In this document: positions 1 to 5,506 of the stretch, piece after piece | Numbering within the stretch: position 1 is the first letter of the stretch | Layout of the letters: every line of letters starts with the position of its first letter | Assembly: GCA_022701925.1 (NCBI GenBank) | Contig: JAKONM010000002.1 | Location: forward strand, 1 to 5,640 | Length of the DNA stretch: 5,640 bases | Source of the DNA: Microbacteriaceae bacterium | GTDB lineage: Bacteria > Actinomycetota > Actinomycetes > Actinomycetales > Microbacteriaceae | Direction: 5' to 3' | Position numbers and translations under genes: made by a program | The notes under the pieces: model-generated | The model's database searches: none | What the model saw: the letters and a program-made list of their open reading frames with translations, nothing else | Told to the model about the DNA's origin: nothing

Positions 1-396
1 CAGGATGTAGGAGACCCCGATGCCGTTGTCGGCCCCCAGCGAGGTGCCGTCGGCCGTGATCAGGTCGCCCTCGACGACCAGTCGGATCGGCTCGGTCGCG
101 AAGTCGATCTCGACGCCCTCCTCCTTCTCGCACACCATGTCGAGGTGCCCGTGCAGGATCAGGCCGGGCGCGTCCTCCAGGCCGTGCTGCCCCGGCTTCC
201 GCACCAGCACGCAGTGCAGCTCGTCCTCCTCGGCGGTCAGCCCGTGGCTGCGGGCGAAGTCGACCACCCAGGCGGCGACGCCGGCCTCGTTGCCCGACCC
301 GCGGGGGATCGAGGCGAGGGTCGCGAAGTGCTGCAGCACCTCGCGGGGCTCCAGGTCGTCGAGGACGGTGCTCGGGGTCGGGTCGGTGAGGGTCAT
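1..396 (-). CDS. pepD: Aminoacyl-histidine dipeptidase-like M20C metallopeptidase (PepD family), N-terminal part; runs off the left edge
   Basis: The first 132 residues of a protein whose C-terminal two thirds lie outside the window. The PepD (M20C) family are cytoplasmic two-zinc dipeptidases that hydrolyse Xaa-His and various other dipeptides. Visible motifs: an N-terminal LEPREVLQHFATLASIPRGSGNE stretch (about residues 16-37, typical of the family); HGHLDMV, with metal ligand H84 and catalytic D86; and DGTSLGADNGIG, with the likely bridging ligand D123. These sit four residues later than H80, D82 and D119 of characterised PepD enzymes, which supports the ATG at 396 as the start. A good ribosome site (AGAAGGA, 404-410) lies 7 bases upstream. 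The gene starts 20 bases after the upstream permease stop, so it is almost certainly the last visible gene of the transporter operon. There is no signal peptide. Family assignment is confident; the true peptide substrate is unknown. Confidence 0.87.
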   Translation of the reverse strand, partial: MTLTDPTPSTVLDDLEPREVLQHFATLASIPRGSGNEAGVAAWVVDFARSHGLTAEEDELHCVLVRKPGQHGLEDAPGLILHGHLDMVCEKEEGVEIDFATEPIRLVVEGDLITADGTSLGADNGIGVSYIL

Positions 397-416
397 GCTG
401 ACGTCCTTCTCTCTCG

Positions 417-1457
417 TCACTTGATGATCGCCGTGCGCGACCGCGTGGCCGTCAGGGCGACGATGAGGATGATCACGAAGCCGTAGGCGAGGCTCTGCGC
501 CTGGGCGTTGATGCCGAGGGTCGCGATGCCGATCGGCAGCAGGGCGGTGGTCAGCGCGCCGAACACCACGGTGATCGGGTTCGTCACGCCGCCGGTGATG
601 GCGGTGCCGCCCAGGATCGCGGCGGCGATCGCGGGCAGCAGCAGGTCGCTGCCGACGCCGAACGACGACGCCGCGCCGGCCTGGGCGATGATCACGAGGC
701 CCGCGAAGCCGGCGAAGAAGCCGGACAGCGCGAAGGCCAGGGTCTTCAGCAGGCGGTTGCGCCGGCCCGCGAAGATCGCGGCCGACTCGTTCAGGCCCAC
801 GGCGGTGAGGCCGTGGCCCACCCGGGTGAAGCGCAGCACCGCCCAGAATACGACCGCCAGCACGATGCCGAGGACGAAGGCGGCGGGCACGCCCGCGATC
901 GCGCTGCCGAACATCCACGCCAGCAGGTCGGTGTTGCCGGTCACGTACACGGTGGTCGCGTTGCTCAGCACCAGCGCCGCGGCCTGCAGCACGCCCAGGG
1001 TGCCGAGCGTCAGGGCGAACGAAGGGATCTGGGTGACGGCGAAGACCACGCCGTTCAGCGCGCCCACCGCGGTGGCGACGGCGATCGCCAGCACGATCGC
1101 GATCGGGCCGAGCGGGCCGAGGGTGAGCGCCAGCACCATCGCGGCCAGCAGGCCGATCGACGCGTTCGACAGGTCGATGGACCCGACGTGGAGCACCGCC
1201 GACTGGCCGAGCGCCACGAACAGGATCGCGGCGGCCTGCGTCGCCAGGATCGTCACGCCGCCGCCGCCGAGGAACGACGGGTTCAGCACGGACACCACGA
1301 CCAGCAGCAGCACGAACACCGCGATCGGGCCGACCGTGCGCCACAGCGACGCGGGGCTGATGCGGCTGCGCAGGGGACCGGCGGGCGCCTTGGGGTCCTT
1401 CGGGGCCGGGGCGCGGTCGCCGCCGGTGGCGACCGCTCCGTCCTGCGTCGTGGTCAC
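417..1457 (-). CDS. ABC transporter permease, RbsC/BPD_transp_2 family (second permease)
   Basis: A 346-residue integral membrane protein of the CUT2-type sugar permease family (RbsC, MglC, LsrC/D), which would form half of the translocation pore. A hydrophilic Pro/Ala-rich cytoplasmic N-terminus (about residues 1-40) is followed by hydrophobic segments beginning near residue 43. The family GGIDLS motif reads VGSIDLSNASIG (91-102). The cytoplasmic coupling loop that contacts the ATPase is recognisable as TAVGLNESAAIFAG (218-231), followed by FALSGFFAGFAGL (242-254) and ILGGTAITGG (281-290). I chose the GTG start at 1457 because it overlaps the ATPase stop by 4 bases (GTGA) and has GGAG 8 bases upstream. 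The open frame continues to 2042, but that part lies over the ATPase and reads as low-complexity Arg-rich shadow. It is clearly diverged from the first permease, so the pair probably forms a heterodimer. Confidence 0.93.
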   Translation of the reverse strand: MTTTQDGAVATGGDRAPAPKDPKAPAGPLRSRISPASLWRTVGPIAVFVLLLVVVSVLNPSFLGGGGVTILATQAAAILFVALGQSAVLHVGSIDLSNASIGLLAAMVLALTLGPLGPIAIVLAIAVATAVGALNGVVFAVTQIPSFALTLGTLGVLQAAALVLSNATTVYVTGNTDLLAWMFGSAIAGVPAAFVLGIVLAVVFWAVLRFTRVGHGLTAVGLNESAAIFAGRRNRLLKTLAFALSGFFAGFAGLVIIAQAGAASSFGVGSDLLLPAIAAAILGGTAITGGVTNPITVVFGALTTALLPIGIATLGINAQAQSLAYGFVIILIVALTATRSRTAIIK

Positions 1458-2992
1458 AGCTGCTTCTCCAGGAGGTCGAGGGTGGTCGGGGCGTCGACGG
1501 CGACGTCGTAGACGGCGGTGATCCCGCCGTCGCGGAGGACGAGGATCTCGTCCGCCATCTCGAGGGCCTCCTCGAGCGTGTCCGGCAGCAGCACGACCGC
1601 GATGCCGGCGGCGCAGGCCGTGCGGATCTCGCGCTTCACCGTGTCGCCGGCGCCCGGGTCGAGGCCGCGCAGGGGGTGGTCCAGCAGCAGCGCCTTCAGA
1701 CCCTGGTCCTTCAGCCACTTCGCCAGCACGACCTTCTGCTGGTTCCCGCCGGAGAACCGCTCCAGCTCGAGCTTCGGCCCGCGCGGGCGCACGTCCAGGC
1801 GCTCGAACCACTCGGACGCCTGCTGCTTCTGCTTCCCGGGCGCGATCAGGGCGCCGGAGCGGGTCAGCGACAGGTTGTCGATCGCGCTCATGCCGCCGAC
1901 CATCCCCTCGACCCGTCGCTCGGACGGCACGTAGCCCAGGCCGGCGGCGATCGCCTTCGGGATGGTCCACGACTCGACCCGCCGACCTGCGACCTTCAGC
2001 TCGCCGGAGTCGTACCCCTCGGCGCCGAAGGCCGCGCGGCACACGGCCTCGCGACCCGATCCGCTGGTGCCGACGAGGGCGACCACGCGGCCCGGCCGCG
2101 CGGCGAACGACACGTCGTGGAAGGCGCCGCGACGCGTCAGGCCGCTCACCTCCAGCACGGGCTCGCCCGTCGCCGCGCGCACCTCGCGTTCCGGCGCCTT
2201 CGCGGCCCGCCCGATCATCAGCTCGAACAGCTCGTCCTCGCCCACGGCGTCGGTGCTGCGGTCGGCCACGACCTCGCCGTTGCGCATCACGACCACGCGG
2301 TCGCAGACCCGCAGGATCTCGTCGAGCCGGTGCGACACGAAGATCACGGAGCCCAGGCGGGCGATCTGCCGGATCTCCTTCTCCAGCGCCGCCAGCTCGG
2401 CGGGCTCGAGCAGCGAGGTCGGCTCGTCGAGCACCAGCAGCGGCGTCGCGTTCGCGTCCGTGCCGGCGGCCACGGCTCGGGCGATCTCGACCATCTGCCG
2501 CTCGACGAAGGTCAGGTCGCTCACGCGCCAGCGCGGGTCGAGCTTCGAGCCCACCTGGTCGAGCACCTTCTGCGCCCGTCTGTTGATGCGCCCCCAGCGG
2601 TACAGGCCCAGCCTCACGCCGTCGCCGGCGTCGGCCGCGTGCATCTGGATGTTCTCGGCGACGGAGAGGTGCAGCAGCAGCGACTGCTCCTGGTGCACCA
2701 CGCCGATGCCCGCGGCGACCGCGTCACGCGGCCCCCTGAACCGCGCGCGCTCGCCGTTGACCTCGAACGTGCCCTCGTCGGCGGGCTGGATGCCGGTCAG
2801 GATCTTCAGCAGCGTCGACTTGCCCGCGCCGTTCTCGCCGATCAGGCCGACGACCTCGCCGCGGCGGATCTCCAGGTCGATGCCCTTCAGGGCGTGCAGC
2901 TGGCCGAACCGCTTCTGCAGCCCGCGGAGGCGCAGCACGGGCACGTCCGCCCCGGCCGCCCTCCCGTCGGTGATCAGGTCGCTGTCCGTCAC
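1454..2992 (-). CDS. Sugar-type ABC transporter ATP-binding protein with two fused nucleotide-binding domains
   Basis: A 512-residue cytoplasmic ATPase of the RbsA/MglA/XylG type, at the family's usual length of about 500, which would energise import through the two flanking permeases. Domain 1 (about residues 19-245): Walker A GENGAGKST (52-60), Q-loop VVHQE (98-102), Walker B LLVLDEPTS (185-193), switch H221, but a degenerate signature LTFVERQ (160-166). Domain 2 (about 278-500): altered Walker A GTSGSGREA (308-316, Arg for Lys), good signature FSGGNQQK (413-420), and Walker B LLLDHPLRGLD (435-445) with His in place of the catalytic Glu. The switch region reads LLPDTLEE (468-475) with no His. 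The GTG start at 2992 overlaps the upstream permease stop by 4 bases (GTGA) and puts the first Walker A near residue 52, as expected. No strong ribosome site precedes it, so translation is probably coupled. The frame remains open to 4036, but that part is shadow over the permease. Confidence 0.95.
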   Translation of the reverse strand: MTDSDLITDGRAAGADVPVLRLRGLQKRFGQLHALKGIDLEIRRGEVVGLIGENGAGKSTLLKILTGIQPADEGTFEVNGERARFRGPRDAVAAGIGVVHQEQSLLLHLSVAENIQMHAADAGDGVRLGLYRWGRINRRAQKVLDQVGSKLDPRWRVSDLTFVERQMVEIARAVAAGTDANATPLLVLDEPTSLLEPAELAALEKEIRQIARLGSVIFVSHRLDEILRVCDRVVVMRNGEVVADRSTDAVGEDELFELMIGRAAKAPEREVRAATGEPVLEVSGLTRRGAFHDVSFAARPGRVVALVGTSGSGREAVCRAAFGAEGYDSGELKVAGRRVESWTIPKAIAAGLGYVPSERRVEGMVGGMSAIDNLSLTRSGALIAPGKQKQQASEWFERLDVRPRGPKLELERFSGGNQQKVVLAKWLKDQGLKALLLDHPLRGLDPGAGDTVKREIRTACAAGIAVVLLPDTLEEALEMADEILVLRDGGITAVYDVAVDAPTTLDLLEKQL

Positions 2993-4029
2993 TTCGCCAC
3001 CGCCAGTCGGCCTCGGTTCGCCCAGCTCGCCGCGACGACCGCGACGATGAGCACCAGCCCGGCCACGCCGGACCGGATGTTCGCGCTGACCCCGGCCACG
3101 ATCAGGCCGTTGTTCAGCGTCACGAGCAGCAGGACGCCGAGCGCCGTGCGGATGATCCCGCCGCGGCCGCCGCCCAGCGAGGTGCCGCCGATCACGACGG
3201 CGGGGATCGTCAGGAACAGGTTGCCGATGCCGACGGTCGCCTGCCCGGCGCCCAGCTGCATGCTGGCGAGGATCCCGGCGATCGCGCTGCACAGGCCGGC
3301 GACCGCGAAGACCGCCACCTTGTACCGCGAGACGTGCACGCCGTTGTCGCGGGCGATCGACTCGTCGTCGCCGATCGCGTAGGTGAAGCGGCCGAGCCGC
3401 GTGTACCGGGTGATCAGCACGCCGACCGCGATGACGACCGCGGCCAGCAGGAAGGAGTGGGGCAGCGCCAGGAAGGTGTTCTGCGGCCAGTCGGTGATGG
3501 CGTTCGAGGTGATCGTCGGGATGGAGTCCGTGCCGAACAGCAGGGTGGCGACGCCCAGGCCGACGTACCAGATGCCCAGGGTCACGATGAAGGTCGGCAC
3601 CTTCAGCCGCGTGTGCACCAGGCCCGTGGTCACGCCGAGCGCGAGGCCCATGGCGAGGGCGGCCAGGATCGCGAGGAGGAAGTGGTCCTCGCCGCCGCGG
3701 CTGTTCGGGATCAGCAGCACGAAGGCCATGCCGGCGGCGCCCATCACGCCCTCGATGGAGAGGTCGATGGAGCCGAGCAGGATCACCAGGGTCGCGCCGA
3801 CGCCGATGATCAGCGGCACCGAGGCCTGGTCGAGGACGGTCTGCAGGTTCGCCAGCGTCGGGAACCGGTCGGGGCTGGCGATCGTGAAGACGATCACCAT
3901 CAGCACCAGCGCGCCGATCAGGCCGGCGATCTCGATGCGGTCGCGCCGCCTGCTGGGTCGGCTGCGCACCCGGGCGGGGGGAGGGGCCGTGGCCGCGGGC
4001 GGCCCGGTCAGGGTGTCGGTGTTCGCCAT
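2989..4029 (-). CDS. ABC transporter permease, RbsC/BPD_transp_2 family (first permease)
   Basis: A 346-residue integral membrane permease of the ribose/galactose/AI-2 importer family. A Pro/Arg-rich cytoplasmic N-terminus (residues 1-31, ending SRRRDR) fits the positive-inside rule ahead of the first membrane segment (about 34-51). Family landmarks: LLGSIDLSIEG (84-94); VPTFIVTLGIWYVGLG (144-159); the ATPase-contacting loop FTYAIGDDESIARDNGV (215-231) followed by AVAGLCSAIAGIL (242-254); and VIGGTSLGGGRGG (279-291), then LNNGLIVAGV (305-314). The ATG at 4029 is preceded by GGAG (4036-4039) with a 6-base gap, so this start is well supported. It follows the binding-protein gene across an 87-base gap containing a strong hairpin, and it overlaps the ATPase gene by 4 bases. 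It probably pairs with the second permease as a heterodimer. The substrate is undetermined. Confidence 0.95.
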   Translation of the reverse strand: MANTDTLTGPPAATAPPPARVRSRPSRRRDRIEIAGLIGALVLMVIVFTIASPDRFPTLANLQTVLDQASVPLIIGVGATLVILLGSIDLSIEGVMGAAGMAFVLLIPNSRGGEDHFLLAILAALAMGLALGVTTGLVHTRLKVPTFIVTLGIWYVGLGVATLLFGTDSIPTITSNAITDWPQNTFLALPHSFLLAAVVIAVGVLITRYTRLGRFTYAIGDDESIARDNGVHVSRYKVAVFAVAGLCSAIAGILASMQLGAGQATVGIGNLFLTIPAVVIGGTSLGGGRGGIIRTALGVLLLVTLNNGLIVAGVSANIRSGVAGLVLIVAVVAASWANRGRLAVAK

Positions 4030-4052
4030 TGATCACTCCGCTTCTTCGAGGA

Positions 4053-4088
4053 GGGGCGGCCGTCGCACGTGCCGGCGACGGCCGCCCC
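4053..4088 (-). terminator. Strong intercistronic hairpin: partial terminator, attenuator or mRNA-stabilising stem
   Basis: A perfect 14-bp inverted repeat: GGGGCGGCCGTCGC at 4053-4066 matches GCGACGGCCGCCCC at 4075-4088, with an 8-base loop. It begins 28 bases after the binding-protein stop and ends 23 bases before the first permease start. On the transcribed strand the stem is followed by TCCTCG, not a T-run, so it is not a textbook Rho-independent terminator. The position between an abundant binding-protein cistron and its membrane components is where binding-protein transporter operons often carry a stem that protects the upstream mRNA or causes partial termination. That role is inferred; the structure itself is seen directly. 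Confidence 0.72.
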
Positions 4089-4116
4089 GATCAGTCGGAC
4101 GAGCCCTGCGGCCCGG

Positions 4117-5256
4117 TCAGTCCGTCGACGGCAGCTTCTCGGGGCCCTGGCCCACGAGCGGCGCGGGCTCCGTGTCGAACGGACCCTTCTCCACCAGCTG
4201 GTCGACCCAGCCGTCGATGTCGTCGTCCCACTTCGTGTAGTCGCTCAGCGTCTCGGGCGAGACGCAGCTGAGCTTGAACAGGCCGTCGCGCTGCGCAGGG
4301 GTCATGTCCGCGACCTTCAGGTCGCCCGTCGCGGCGAGGTAGGAGGTGTACAGCCCGGTCGCCGCCGCCATGTAGCCGCGGTGGAACGTCTCGCCGACGA
4401 TGTTGGCGTCCCCGTCCTGCATCAGCTTGATGGTCGGGGGGTACAGGCCGTCGGAGGCGAAGGCGACCTTCTTGGCCAGGCCCTTCTGCTGGAAGGCCTG
4501 GATCGCGCCGAGCATCATCGCGTCGTCGGCCGCCCACACGCCGCTGATCTGGTCGCCGTACTTGGCGATCATCGACTGGGTGTTCTTGAAGCCCAGCTGC
4601 GGGTCCCAGTTCGACGGCACCTCCTCCAGGATCTTGACTCCCGGGTACTTCGCCTTCATCTCGGCCTTGAAGCCGGCGACGCGGGTCTGGCTGGTCGTCG
4701 AGTCCTGCACGCCGGGCAGCATGATGACGCCGCCCTTGTTGTCGAGCGCCGCGCCCAGCTTGTCGGCGTTGCACTTGCCGCTCTCGACGCCCGAGTACTT
4801 CTGGAAGCTGACGAATTTGTTGCCCGAGGTCTTGGGCTCCAGGTTGTCCGGCTTGTTCCAGTAGATGGTCACGTACCCGCCGGCCGCCTTCACGGCGTTG
4901 ACGATCGTGGGGGCGTCGGAGCTGGCGACGGTGTTGACCATCAGGGCGACCTTCTTGCCCTGGGCCAGGATCGCCTGGATCTTCGAGATCTCGGTCTGCG
5001 AGCTGCCCTCGGAGTCGACGATCTGCAGCGGCACGTCGAGCTTCTTCGACAGCGCCTGGGCCCCCTGGATCATGGAGGCCATGTAGGGGTTCGTGGTGTT
5101 GATCACCGAGGCGACGAGGACGATGTCGTCCTTCGCGATCGGCGCCTGCGAGGTGCTGGACCCCGAGGCCGTGGTGGTGCACCCGGCGAGGGCCAGGGTG
5201 GCGACCGCACCGACGGCGAGGGCCGTCCTGCGTCGCAGCATGGAAGGTCGAGGCAT
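4117..5256 (-). CDS. Substrate-binding lipoprotein of a sugar-type (CUT2) ABC importer
   Basis: A 379-residue extracytoplasmic receptor of the Peripla_BP_4/ribose-binding type that delivers ligand to the permease pair. The N-terminus is a type II signal peptide: basic MLRRR (6-10), hydrophobic core (12-24), lipobox LAGC with lipidated C26, then a Ser/Thr-rich linker. Mature-domain landmarks: IVLVASVINTTNPYMASMIQG (45-65, the family's first strand and helix), the hinge-side TRVAGF (191-196), GVWAADDAMMLGAIQAF (239-255), and FASDGLYPPTIKLMQDGDANIVGET (266-290), which includes the usual ligand-contacting Asp region (D269). The C-terminus (about 313-379) is unusually polar and acidic and rich in Trp, Asp and Pro. 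Two cysteines in the mature domain, C162 and C331, could form a disulfide. The ATG at 5256 was chosen for its AGGAGA site and signal-peptide length. The ligand is not inferable; the ribose-like fold does not prove a sugar. Confidence 0.94.
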   Translation of the reverse strand: MPRPSMLRRRTALAVGAVATLALAGCTTTASGSSTSQAPIAKDDIVLVASVINTTNPYMASMIQGAQALSKKLDVPLQIVDSEGSSQTEISKIQAILAQGKKVALMVNTVASSDAPTIVNAVKAAGGYVTIYWNKPDNLEPKTSGNKFVSFQKYSGVESGKCNADKLGAALDNKGGVIMLPGVQDSTTSQTRVAGFKAEMKAKYPGVKILEEVPSNWDPQLGFKNTQSMIAKYGDQISGVWAADDAMMLGAIQAFQQKGLAKKVAFASDGLYPPTIKLMQDGDANIVGETFHRGYMAAATGLYTSYLAATGDLKVADMTPAQRDGLFKLSCVSPETLSDYTKWDDDIDGWVDQLVEKGPFDTEPAPLVGQGPEKLPSTD

Positions 5257-5261
5257 CGTTG

Positions 5262-5267
5262 TCTCCT
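5262..5267 (-). promoter_or_regulatory. Ribosome binding site that fixes the start of the binding-protein gene
   Basis: AGGAGA on the minus strand, 5 bases before the ATG at 5256. The same frame is open to another ATG at 5316, but that start would add 20 polar residues ahead of the signal peptide and has no comparable ribosome site. A third ATG five codons inside (5241) would still leave a workable signal peptide but lacks this spacing. Confidence 0.8.
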
Positions 5268-5297
5268 GGTTCGATTCGTCGCTGAGTCGAGCTGTGT

Positions 5298-5324
5298 GCA
5301 TAACTATGCGATGCATGGTTAGGC
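5298..5324. promoter_or_regulatory. Imperfect 27-bp palindrome, probable repressor operator for the transporter operon
   Basis: The left half TAACTATGC (5301-5309) and the reverse complement of the right half GCATGGTTA (5313-5321) agree at 8 of 9 positions around a 3-base centre. After one mismatch, a further two pairs (GC at 5298-5299, GC at 5323-5324) extend the symmetry to 10 of 12. It is markedly more AT-rich than the surrounding DNA. It lies just downstream of the leftward promoter candidate and 42-68 bases ahead of the binding-protein start, where a bound repressor would block transcription. Dyads of this size suit a dimeric regulator of the LacI, GntR or similar type. No regulator gene lies in the window, so the protein is unknown. 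Confidence 0.55.
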
Positions 5325-5333
5325 TTGCACGGG

Positions 5334-5362
5334 AGTCTTCGGCCTGCTCGCCGCCGTGTCAA
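5334..5362 (-). promoter_or_regulatory. Candidate sigma-70 type promoter for the transporter operon
   Basis: A perfect -35 hexamer TTGACA (minus strand, 5362-5357) is followed after 17 bases by AAGACT (5339-5334), which matches only three of six positions of TATAAT. The -10 is therefore weak, but the spacing is ideal. The start of transcription would fall near 5327, about 70 bases upstream of the binding-protein ATG, with the palindrome at 5298-5324 immediately downstream. A weak -10 would fit a regulated promoter; this is inference. Confidence 0.45.
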
Positions 5363-5404
5363 GCAACGATTCGCGACACGCGTCCGGGGGGTCGCGGGCG
5401 CGCC

Positions 5405-5434
5405 TTGACAGCGCGGCCCGGGGACTTGCATGAT
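5405..5434 (+). promoter_or_regulatory. Candidate sigma-70 type promoter for the divergent hydrolase gene
   Basis: A perfect TTGACA (5405-5410) is followed after 18 bases by CATGAT (5429-5434), four of six matches to TATAAT. Transcription would start near 5441, leaving a leader of about 65 bases before the ATG at 5507. Its -35 faces away from the leftward -35 (5357-5362), with 42 bases between them. The only other structure there is a 6-bp inverted repeat, CGCGAC (5372-5377) and GTCGCG (5391-5396), of uncertain meaning. The -10 overlaps the first copy of the direct repeat described separately. Confidence 0.5.
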
Positions 5435-5462
5435 CCGAATGGATCGTCAGGATCTGAATGGA
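5429..5462 (+). repeat. Tandem 15-bp direct repeat over the hydrolase promoter, possible operator
   Basis: CATGATCCGAATGGA (5429-5443) and CAGGATCTGAATGGA (5448-5462) agree at 13 of 15 positions, with starts 19 bases apart and a 4-base gap. The first copy covers the candidate -10 box and the likely transcription start; the second lies in the early leader. The first copy also contains a small dyad, GATCC-GAAT-GGATC (5432-5445). A regulator binding both copies on nearly the same helix side would occlude the promoter. The repeat is seen directly; the operator role is inferred from position. Confidence 0.55.
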
Positions 5463-5506
5463 AACTCGCTGCAGAGCGGCGGCGGGTGCGAACGAGGAGG
5501 TTCCGC

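Noticed and set aside
508..1521. Plus-strand open frame opposite the second permease
   Set aside because: Ends in a poly-Arg tail, has no domain and is antisense to a permease with clear family motifs.
1458..2042. Upstream extension of the second permease frame
   Set aside because: The added segment is Arg-rich shadow over the ATPase gene. The GTG at 1457 gives a normal-length permease and a coupled start.
1676..3382. Long plus-strand open frame (568 codons) opposite the ATPase and first permease
   Set aside because: Its translation is His, Arg, Ala and Gln-rich low complexity with no family motif, and it lies antisense to two clearly recognisable genes. Long antisense frames are expected in DNA this GC-rich.
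2993..4036. Upstream extension of the ATPase frame
   Set aside because: The extra 348 codons are Arg/Pro/His-rich and overlie the first permease. The GTG at 2992 gives a normal family length of 512 residues.
5257..5316. N-terminal extension of the binding protein to the ATG at 5316
   Set aside because: It would place 20 polar residues before the signal peptide, lacks a good ribosome site and would run through the candidate operator. The ATG at 5256 has AGGAGA at ideal spacing.
4069..5322. Plus-strand open frame opposite the binding-protein gene
   Set aside because: Composition is typical of a GC-rich shadow; the opposite strand encodes a lipoprotein with signal peptide, lipobox and ribosome site.
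5372..5396. CGCGAC/GTCGCG inverted repeat between the two promoters
   Set aside because: Only 6 bp with a 13-base spacer in GC-rich DNA; this can easily occur by chance, so it is not called as a separate site.
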